From Holosporales bacterium (GTDB lineage: Bacteria > Pseudomonadota > Alphaproteobacteria > BNTO01): a stretch of DNA of 12,603 nucleotides. The DNA lies in the NCBI GenBank assembly GCA_031290075.1, contig JAITOG010000084.1:1-12603 (forward strand), in the 5' to 3' direction. Of this stretch, positions 1 through 5,400 are shown in pieces. Below the pieces are notes generated by a model, which worked only from the letters and a program-made list of their open reading frames with translations, had not been told where the DNA came from and searched no databases. How positions within the stretch are numbered: position 1 is the first letter of the stretch; the number at the start of each line of letters is the position of its first letter. A program made the translations under genes and the position numbers.

Positions 1-24
1 AATCTATTACTTAAAAGGAGAATC

Positions 25-63
25 ATGAAATTGGAGTTAATCCTTTTAAATCCCCTTAACTAA
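25..63 (+). CDS. 12-codon ORF with strong ribosome binding site, possible gene remnant
   Basis: AAAAGGAG at 13-20 lies four bases before an ATG that opens MKLELILLNPLN and then meets TAA. The spacing and strength of the Shine-Dalgarno sequence are better than those of several real genes in this window, so this may be the start of a gene whose body was lost when the downstream repeat arrived, or a short leader peptide. The peptide has no recognisable family. It is equally possible that the match is chance in AT-rich DNA. Nothing else in 1-99 looks coding. GCTTTT/AAAAGC at 73-86 forms a small hairpin, and the 17-base module around it recurs at 8785-8801. Confidence 0.15.
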   Translation: MKLELILLNPLN

Positions 64-99
64 ACTACCCGGGCTTTTAAAAAAGCTTTTCAAAAATAA

Positions 100-274
100 T
101 AGACTTCCTTCGTAACTCAATTTCTTCTGCAAATTTGTTCGTCGCTTCGATGCTCGAATCCTCACGGGGTTTGGTGGAAATCACAAATTCCCCCCAATGC
201 CCCTCACGTACGTCAAAGTACATTCCGGTTGTTCTGCGCTCCGTTTTTCCTTTAAAACCCCCAGTTAAAATATC
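100..274 (-). repeat. Palindromic dispersed repeat, copy A
   Basis: Read on the minus strand, this segment starts GATATTTTAACTGGG, passes a core with GTACTTTGACGTACGTGAGG, then a GC-rich hairpin (GGGGGGAA paired with TTTCCACC, about 180-200), and ends in an arm containing GCAGAAGAAATTGAGTTACG. The distal arm and core match copies at 3534-3654, 5149-5400 and 10798-10947. The first 40 bases match the separate element at 3308-3420. It is non-coding here and follows the thyX terminator. The mosaic of modules suggests recombination between related elements. Confidence 0.75.
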
Positions 275-289
275 ATAAAAACAGATTAT

Positions 290-330
290 TACTTTTAAAC
301 AAAAGCCTTCAGGAAAATTCCTGAAGGCTT
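290..330 (-). terminator. Rho-independent terminator of thyX
   Basis: AAGCCTTCAGGAA (303-315) and TTCCTGAAGGCTT (318-330) form a perfect 13-bp stem. On the minus strand it is followed by TTTTGTTT. It lies 20 bases after the thyX stop codon and is the most convincing terminator in the window. Confidence 0.9.
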
Positions 331-349
331 GCCAATAAACTATACAAAA

Positions 350-1855
350 CTATGCCACAATTCTTTTATTATCAACAAATGCCTTGTAAATAATTGGAAC
401 CCAATCTGCAAAAATATCTTTTATTGTATTTGCAAATAGCCTTGTTTCATACTGTGCTGCGGGATTCGTTCTTAAATTCAGGAAGTGAACCAAATTATGT
501 ATATCAACTTTCCCTGAGAATTTGACATATTTAACAACAGGATAGACCAAAGAACAAGCTTCTTCTGGAAGCCCTAAACTTTTTAATTTAAGGTACTTTT
601 CCTGAGTTTCAGCTGAGATTTTCTTGATATTTGCATCCATATTAGCCTGAGCATCTTTGCTTAGCTCAGCCCCTTTTTCTGCCCTAACCTTTGGAGCAAA
701 TGTTTCATCAATAAATTGCCAATTGTATATACCCATAGTTCTGTGGCGAATCAAATGCCTGAACACAAAATATGGAACTTGCGATTCAAAGAGTAATGTT
801 GGTAATTCAAATGGTGAACCATGCCCAAGGCTAATTAGTAATTGAATCAAGCTTTCAATTGTATCCATTGAAGATGGGTTTTCCTCAACTCCAAATGACA
901 TTCCAACAGCATGATAAGGGGTTTTTACAGTTCCTAAGTAATCTGTTACTTTAATCCAACATTTTTCCCCATCTAATGGCTGATTATTCTCATGGCAAAT
1001 GATTTTCTTTTTACCAAATGATTCCTCAATTTTCTCAGCATTATGACGGCACGTTGTATTGTTTTCATTTTTATTATTTCCTACAAAATTTTCTATCTTT
1101 TTTTCTGATTCATTTAAATTTCCATCTTTAAACAATTTATAAATACATGGATATCCAAGTTGAAAAATAATCTTCATTTGCTCAATAGCTGAGGCCATTA
1201 AGGCATCATCTTCAAAAATTTGTATGAAGTTTATAAAATTCAATAATGAAAGCTTGGTGAAAAATTCTGTGTGTTGGCTAGTTGGCAATACACCACGACT
1301 AAGCTCTTTTACGACTCCAGAATTTACTAATTCATTGTATCCTTTGTATTCTTGTTCATAAAGTTCATTTATAGTAGATTCAAGAGTATTAATAATATTT
1401 TCATCAGTATTTGAAAGTATTTCTTCTAAATCTGTTTTAGAAATTACTCCTTCAGGAAGTTTGGCATATCTAGCTGAAAATTCATTAACACTAGCGTAAC
1501 TGTTCATCATAAATTGTACTGTACATGCAATTGGCATACTTTTGCAGTGCAACTGTATAACTAAACGGTCAAGATCCGAAGATCTAGCTAAAGTGTGATC
1601 TAAATTTTTTTTAAACCATACCTTCTCATTTTTTGCTGGAATAATATCGTCTTCGCTTCCAGCATAATCAACAACTTGAATTGCAAGCTCTCCATTTTTT
1701 GAAAAATTTAAAGTTCCATCGTCTGAAAAACTCCGTGGAGTACCTTTTTTAAGCAAAAACTCCATTCCTAATGAACATGAGCGCTTTGTTGCTTTACTCT
1801 TTAAATTGCTAAAAGCTGTGTCTTCAACTGATAGAATATCTAATAACTTACTCAT
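350..1855 (-). CDS. thyX: Tandem double-domain flavin-dependent thymidylate synthase
   Basis: ThyX makes dTMP from dUMP using methylene-tetrahydrofolate and FAD/NADPH. Common ThyX proteins have about 220-300 residues; this one has 501 and contains two ThyX domains (about 55-235 and 295-495). Domain 1 keeps SVNEFSARY (122-130), the end of the signature RHRxxSxNExSxRY, and RGVLP (R187), but RHR has become MNS (117-119) and the late LR arginine is F214. Domain 2 keeps HGSPFE (345-350), RHR (370-372), HNLVHFLNLR (R462) and AQYETR, but SxNExSxRY has become GIYNWQFID and the RGVLP arginine is S435. The halves therefore complement each other. The start at 1855 is chosen because AAAGGAG lies five bases upstream; an in-frame TTG at 1924 would add 23 residues without such a site. 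A TTGACA at 1919-1924 could be a -35 box, though no good -10 sits at the right distance. The family call is firm; catalytic activity is inferred. Confidence 0.93.
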   Translation of the reverse strand: MSKLLDILSVEDTAFSNLKSKATKRSCSLGMEFLLKKGTPRSFSDDGTLNFSKNGELAIQVVDYAGSEDDIIPAKNEKVWFKKNLDHTLARSSDLDRLVIQLHCKSMPIACTVQFMMNSYASVNEFSARYAKLPEGVISKTDLEEILSNTDENIINTLESTINELYEQEYKGYNELVNSGVVKELSRGVLPTSQHTEFFTKLSLLNFINFIQIFEDDALMASAIEQMKIIFQLGYPCIYKLFKDGNLNESEKKIENFVGNNKNENNTTCRHNAEKIEESFGKKKIICHENNQPLDGEKCWIKVTDYLGTVKTPYHAVGMSFGVEENPSSMDTIESLIQLLISLGHGSPFELPTLLFESQVPYFVFRHLIRHRTMGIYNWQFIDETFAPKVRAEKGAELSKDAQANMDANIKKISAETQEKYLKLKSLGLPEEACSLVYPVVKYVKFSGKVDIHNLVHFLNLRTNPAAQYETRLFANTIKDIFADWVPIIYKAFVDNKRIVA

Positions 1856-1860
1856 AAATT

Positions 1861-1867
1861 CTCCTTT
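1861..1867 (-). promoter_or_regulatory. Ribosome binding site that fixes the thyX start
   Basis: On the minus strand AAAGGAG is followed by AATTT and ATG. This is near-consensus and places translation start at 1855. TATATT at 1875-1880 is a possible -10 box, which would give a very short leader. Confidence 0.8.
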
Positions 1868-1955
1868 ATGATTGAATATACCAAACTGGACTCTTAAGAT
1901 CTCAAAATAGGAGTTGTTTGTCAACCCCTCTTTTGAAGTTGTCCAGGGCCCCAGA

Positions 1956-2091
1956 GCTAAGTCCTAGATGTTTTATAAAATTATTTTATTTATAATTGTT
2001 CTTTTGAAGATTGATACAATACTTGTTTTATACACAAACAGAATATTTGCAAAATAAGTATAACAATCAAAAAAAGTATCTAGGACTTAGC
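1956..2091. repeat. Long inverted repeat between ank and thyX
   Basis: GCTAAGTCCTAGAT (1956-1969) is repeated perfectly in inverse at 2078-2091, with a 108-base AT-rich centre. The similarity continues outward (CAGGGC on both sides, with six extra bases on the left). The centre also folds back imperfectly on itself (GATTG...CTTGTTTTA against AAAATAAGTATAACAATC). It resembles a palindromic or MITE-like element rather than a terminator, because no T-run follows either arm. No second copy is visible in the window. No gene is seen in 1868-2113. Confidence 0.6.
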
Positions 2092-2113
2092 CCTGCATTA
2101 TTGCTTGCTATAA

Positions 2114-2182
2114 TTAATTAGGCCAACAACCTCTGTACTCTTCAGAAGGTGCATAATAAAGCGGTGTCTTTCCTTCTCTATC
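2114..2182 (-). pseudogene. Frameshifted C-terminal end of the ankyrin gene
   Basis: Directly after the ank stop, the +1 frame reads DREGKTPLYYAPSEEYRGCW and then PN and TAA at 2114-2116. DxxGKTPLYYA is the opening of a normal ankyrin repeat, and it begins where an eighth repeat should follow LLLDAGAV. The join is short by a few residues, so a small out-of-frame deletion rather than a single inserted base is likely. The TAG at 2178 would then be a premature stop that removes about 22 residues. A sequencing error is an alternative. Confidence 0.6.
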
Positions 2183-3068
2183 TAACTGCTCCAGCATCAA
2201 GTAATAGTCTAACAATCTCTAGATGCCCTCCATTAGTTGCTAACTGAAGTGGGACCTCTCCACCAGTATTTTCAGCATTTACATCTGCTTTATGTTCAAT
2301 TAATAGTCTAGCAACTTCTGCATGTCCTCTAAGAGCTGCAAACTGAAGTGGGGTCACCCTATTAGGATTTCTAGCATCTACATCTGCTCCATGTTCAAAT
2401 AATAGTCTAGCAACTTCTGTACGCCCTTCAGCAGCTGCTGCATGAAGTGGGGTCAATCCATTAGGATTTCTAGCATCTACATTTGCTCCATGTTCAAATA
2501 ATAGTCCAGCAACTGCTGTATGTCCTCCAAAAGCTGCTGAATAAAGTGGGAGCAATCCATTAGGATTTTCAGGATTTACATTTGCTCCAGCCCCAATTAA
2601 TATTCTAACAACTGCTATATGCCCTCCAGCAGCTGCTACCTGAAGTGGGGCCTCTCCACAAGTATCTTCAGCATTTACATTTGCTCCAGCCTCAATTAAT
2701 ACTCTAACAACTTCTGCATGTCCTCTAAGAGCTGCTACCTGAAGTGGGGTCACCCTATTAGGATTTCTAGCATCTACATTTGTGATCCAAAGTAATACTC
2801 TAGTAATTTTTGCATGACCATTTCTGGCTGCCCAGTGAAGTAGTTCCTCTCTATCCTCGTAAATTGCCAATCCACTGCTCAAAAGAAAATCAGTAACTAA
2901 TGTGTATCCTATTTCTACTTTATGCTTACAAATTTCATCCCATATAGCAGCACTTGTATCGCGTATACCAGTTAATGTCGAACGTGCTAGTTCCATTGTA
3001 TTAGCTGATTCGTAGGTGAAGGTGCTTACTCCAACAACAAATAGCACAGTTTTATAAAATCCTTTCAT
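2178..3068 (-). CDS. Secreted ankyrin-repeat protein
   Basis: The protein has 296 residues. A hydrophobic N-terminus (about 1-22, after MKGFYK) looks like a Sec signal peptide, with possible cleavage near ESA-NT. Seven ankyrin repeats of exactly 33 residues follow: 73-105, 106-138, 139-171, 172-204, 205-237, 238-270 and 271-296 (partial). Most carry the TPLxxAAxxGHxEVxRxLIExGAxVxA consensus; repeat 1 is the most diverged. Ankyrin repeats bind proteins, and secreted ones in intracellular bacteria are often host-directed, which is inference here. Repeats 2-3 closely resemble 6-7, also at DNA level, pointing to a duplicated four-repeat block. AAAGGAAGTAAAGGAA just before the ATG supplies the ribosome site. 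The gene probably lost its last residues to a frameshift (see 2114-2182). No partner gene is adjacent. Confidence 0.88.
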   Translation of the reverse strand: MKGFYKTVLFVVGVSTFTYESANTMELARSTLTGIRDTSAAIWDEICKHKVEIGYTLVTDFLLSSGLAIYEDREELLHWAARNGHAKITRVLLWITNVDARNPNRVTPLQVAALRGHAEVVRVLIEAGANVNAEDTCGEAPLQVAAAGGHIAVVRILIGAGANVNPENPNGLLPLYSAAFGGHTAVAGLLFEHGANVDARNPNGLTPLHAAAAEGRTEVARLLFEHGADVDARNPNRVTPLQFAALRGHAEVARLLIEHKADVNAENTGGEVPLQLATNGGHLEIVRLLLDAGAVR

Positions 3069-3101
3069 TTCCTTTACTTCCTTTAAAATAATCTAACAAA
3101 G

Positions 3102-3130
3102 ATAATAATAATAATAATAATAATAATAAT
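3102..3130. repeat. Trinucleotide microsatellite upstream of ank
   Basis: There are nearly ten uninterrupted ATA/TAA units, 34-62 bases upstream of the ankyrin start codon. On the coding strand it reads (ATT)n, so each register gives TTATTA/TATTAT, which resembles a -10 box. Changes in unit number would alter promoter spacing or leader length in steps of three bases. The rest of 3131-3300 is AT-rich with poly-A and poly-T runs and no gene. Confidence 0.85.
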
Positions 3131-3307
3131 GTTCCTTCTACATTTCAAGTTTTATTTTTTTAAAAAAAACACATTGTAGCTAGGCATGTTGTTGGGGTTT
3201 TTAGAAGTTTTAAAAAAAAAATGATTTTAGGGAAAAGTTTTTATTTTGTAAAAATACACTATAAACTTCAGTTGTGATACAATGAAAAGTATGAATTTGT
3301 CTTTAAA

Positions 3308-3420
3308 GATATTTTAACTGAGGGGTTAAAAGGAAAAACGGAGAGCATAAGCGCAGCATTTTAGCGTACGTGAGCATTATAGCACCGGATTTGACGTAAA
3401 AAAAACTCAGTAAAAATATC
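3308..3420. repeat. Palindromic element upstream of the MATE gene
   Basis: GATATTTTAACTGAG (3308-3322) pairs with CTCAGTAAAAATATC (3406-3420) at 14 of 15 positions. The first 40 bases (through AAAGGAAAAACGGAG) match the minus strand of copy A at about 235-274, and the core has GCGTACGTGAG as in copy A. It lies 58 bases before the MATE start, so transcription of that gene would carry a large hairpin in its leader or begin inside it. A small hairpin TTAAGG/CCTTAA follows at 3422-3438. Confidence 0.65.
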
Positions 3421-3477
3421 CTTAAGGACAGACCTTAAAAACAGGTTCTTAGAAATTAAAAGGATTGCAGCGCAGTA

Positions 3478-4998
3478 ATGTTGACCAACGAAAAAGGCGA
3501 ATTAGTAAATAATGGATTTTTTGAAGAACCAATAGAATCTCAATTTTTGGAAAGAGCATCCGAAGAGCAGAACAGTAGTAGTGTTGTACTAAACGTACAT
3601 GAAGATTCGATCCCCAAAGAGACGTACAAATTCACAGAAGAAATTGAGTCTCAAAGCTTACATACAAAGTCTACTGATTGTTCGGTAAAAAATCTTCTTT
3701 ATACAGCAATTCCTGTTGTAATTTCCCTTCTTTCAAGCAATATAATGCATATGATAAACAGGACGTTTCTTGCACATTATTCGCTGACGGCCTTAAATAG
3801 CGTTTCTTTAGCGCAACAACTTTCAAATGTTGTTTTATGGCCTCTCATTTGTTTTTCTATGGTTTCTGAGGTTTTTGTTGGCCAATTTAATGGTGCAAAA
3901 AACTTCCGCAATACTTCCCTTCCAATTTTTCAAATAATAATTTTTTTAATTATTTGTTGGGCAATTGTTTGCCCATTTGCTCTATATTATTGCCATTTAT
4001 TTATATCTTCCACACTTTATAAATATGCTGCTCCTTATTTTGCTATTTGCATATTTATGATTCCTATTCAAATTATTTATGGCGCAATCTCCTCATTTTT
4101 TATAGGAACAAGGCAGCCGAAAATAATATTGTATAGTGCAATTTTTGGTGATGTTGCCAATTCTGTGTTGGCATATTTTTTTATTTTTGGAATTCCAGGG
4201 GTTATTCCATCTTTGGGTTCCACTGGAGCAGGAATTGCAACTTTAATTTCCCTTATAATTTCCTGCAGTATTATTCTTTATTTTTTCCTAAAACATGAGA
4301 ATTCCGCTATTTATGAAACACGAAATATTCGTTTTGATTCTAATATTTTAAAAAAGAATATAGCATTAGGTACTCCATCAGCAATTAGTTACACCATTGA
4401 AATGGGGGTTTGGGCTATTATTGCTAGTGCTTTGGCTTATACTTGTATAGAAGAAGCTACAATGCACAATGTTTGTTTAACTATTTTATATTTCAGTTTA
4501 TTTTTAGTGGATGGTTTTCAGAAAGGAGTTATGGCGCTGGCTTCAAATTGTATAGGCGCAGAAAAAGAATCTATGATTAATCAATTATTAATTTCCAATT
4601 TAAAAGTTTTAATTTGTATTAGCGCATTGATAGCTATTCCACTTTTAGTATTTCCAAGCTCTATACTTAAATTTATATTTGGGATTACTCAATTTTCGAT
4701 GATAGCAAAAATAAAAGAAGTTTTTTTTGCTCTTTGGATAAATATTACCTTTATTTTAATGTCTAGTATGTGTTTAGGAGGAATTTTAAATGCAGGAGGA
4801 GACAATAGATTTATTACCTATATTAGGATGTCTGCAACAATTTTTTGTGTAGCTATTCCTGCTTTCGTTTTCTTTCGTTTTGGAACCTATACTGCACTTA
4901 TGAGCTATGTTCTTGGGACAATGCAACAAATCATAATTTCAATTTTATTCTTTTTAAGGTACAAAAGCGGGAAGTGGAATCGTAATTTGGTTAAATAA
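3478..4998 (+). CDS. MATE-family multidrug/cation antiporter with repeat-derived N-terminus
   Basis: This 506-residue inner-membrane protein has about 12 hydrophobic segments starting near residue 70. MATE transporters export cationic drugs or metabolites using a Na+ or H+ gradient. Family features include INRTFLAHYSLTALNSVSLA, GSTGAGIATLIS near the end of the first half, a second-half opening GTPSAISYTIEMGVWAI, and GGILNAGGDNRF late in the protein. The substrate cannot be told. The first 68 residues are hydrophilic, longer than usual, and residues about 19-61 are encoded by a palindromic repeat (3534-3654). The ribosome site is weak: AAAAGGA ends about 13 bases before the ATG. A later start is conceivable, but no good site precedes the first membrane segment. 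The gene converges on the unknown secreted gene at 5392-7011. Confidence 0.88.
   Translation: MLTNEKGELVNNGFFEEPIESQFLERASEEQNSSSVVLNVHEDSIPKETYKFTEEIESQSLHTKSTDCSVKNLLYTAIPVVISLLSSNIMHMINRTFLAHYSLTALNSVSLAQQLSNVVLWPLICFSMVSEVFVGQFNGAKNFRNTSLPIFQIIIFLIICWAIVCPFALYYCHLFISSTLYKYAAPYFAICIFMIPIQIIYGAISSFFIGTRQPKIILYSAIFGDVANSVLAYFFIFGIPGVIPSLGSTGAGIATLISLIISCSIILYFFLKHENSAIYETRNIRFDSNILKKNIALGTPSAISYTIEMGVWAIIASALAYTCIEEATMHNVCLTILYFSLFLVDGFQKGVMALASNCIGAEKESMINQLLISNLKVLICISALIAIPLLVFPSSILKFIFGITQFSMIAKIKEVFFALWINITFILMSSMCLGGILNAGGDNRFITYIRMSATIFCVAIPAFVFFRFGTYTALMSYVLGTMQQIIISILFFLRYKSGKWNRNLVK
3534..3654 (+). repeat. Palindromic dispersed repeat, copy B, inside the MATE coding region
   Basis: The arms GAATCTCAATTTTT (3534-3547) and GAAGAAATTGAGTCTC (about 3637-3652) are inversely related. 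The core GTACTAAACGTAC followed by ATGAAGATTCGA (3586-3610) and GACGTACAAATTC match copy C (GTACTAAATGTAC, CATGAAGATTCGAG, AACGTACAAATTCGC), in the same order. Compared with copies A and C, the central GC-rich hairpin is missing. The translation stays open and gives IESQFLERASEEQ...EEIESQSLH, so the two arms encode similar IESQ peptides. Confidence 0.75.
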
Positions 4999-5003
4999 TC
5001 CTC

Positions 5004-5098
5004 TATACCCAAACCCCAAAAAATTGCGGATTCAAACTTCTTGGGTTTCAAGGGATTGGCAGCAATTAAAATCCGAATTCTTTGGGGGTCCCAGTATA
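5004..5098 (+). repeat. MITE-like 95-bp repeat, copy 1
   Basis: This copy begins six bases after the MATE stop codon. It begins TATACCCAAACCCC and ends TTTGGGGGTCCCAGTATA. Its ends are imperfect terminal inverted repeats of about 29 bases (AAAAAATTGCGGATT against AAAGAATTCGGATT). It matches the reverse complement of 8814-8908 with only about four differences. The TATA at both ends would fit a TA target site, as in IS630/mariner-type elements. It has no coding capacity. Confidence 0.85.
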
Positions 5099-5148
5099 TA
5101 AAGGATCTTCGATTCAAATGTGTTAAATTTTGCAGAAATTTTATACAT

Positions 5149-5400
5149 TAGACCTTTCGAAATCAATTTTTTCTAGCGAAGTTAAAAGAGCCACAAAGCG
5201 GGCCCCCATTGAAATTCTGAGATTTTAATGGGATCCCGAGTGCAAGAGTGCAGCGTACTAAATGTACAGGGCATTTGGGGGAATAATTCCTCCCAAACCC
5301 CATGAAGATTCGAGTACCGAAGCAGGCTCTTATTCAAAACAATGTTTTGAATGGTACCGAAGCAACGTACAAATTCGCAGAAAAAATTGAGTTACGAAAT
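5149..5400 (+). repeat. Palindromic dispersed repeat, copy C (longest)
   Basis: The left arm TTTCGAAATCAATTTTTTCT (from 5155) pairs with the right arm around AGAAAAAATTGAGTTACGAAA (5379-5399). In between are a hairpin CCCATTGAAAT/ATTTTAATGGG (about 5205-5232), the core GCGTACTAAATGTAC, and a central hairpin TTTGGGGGAA/TTCCTCCCAAA (about 5275-5297). The element overlaps the last codons and stop of the minus-strand gene at 5392. Together with the MITE-like copy it fills 4999-5391 between two convergent genes and may act as a transcription terminator for both. Confidence 0.75.
5314..5364. repeat. Nested 40-bp palindromic insertion in copy C
   Basis: GTACCGAAGCA occurs at 5314-5324 and again at 5354-5364. 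Between the two lies a near-perfect palindrome, ATTCAAAACA (5332-5341) and TGTTTTGAAT (5343-5352). Copies A, B and D have only one counterpart of the flanking 11-mer, so the 40 bases look like an insertion that duplicated its target, or a slippage product. Confidence 0.7.

Noticed and set aside
39..53. TTAATCCTTTTAAAT shared with the region near 11072
   Set aside because: A 15-base AT-rich match without conserved flanks is close to chance level in this composition.
1856..1924. N-terminal extension of thyX starting at TTG 1924
   Set aside because: AAAGGAG just before ATG 1855 decides the start; the extension overlaps a likely -35 box and adds nothing that looks like ThyX.
5004..5117. A 70-codon minus-strand frame covering the end of the MATE gene and the 95-bp repeat, and a similar frame at 8767-9003
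   Set aside because: Both are translations of the same non-coding MITE-like repeat plus flanks. They have no ribosome site, and the shared peptide comes only from the repeat.
5200..5260. Possible tRNA or small structured RNA around the GGGCCCCCATT...AATGGGATCCC region
   Set aside because: It folds as a simple hairpin but lacks a T-loop (GGTTCRA) and cloverleaf spacing, and is explained as part of repeat copy C.
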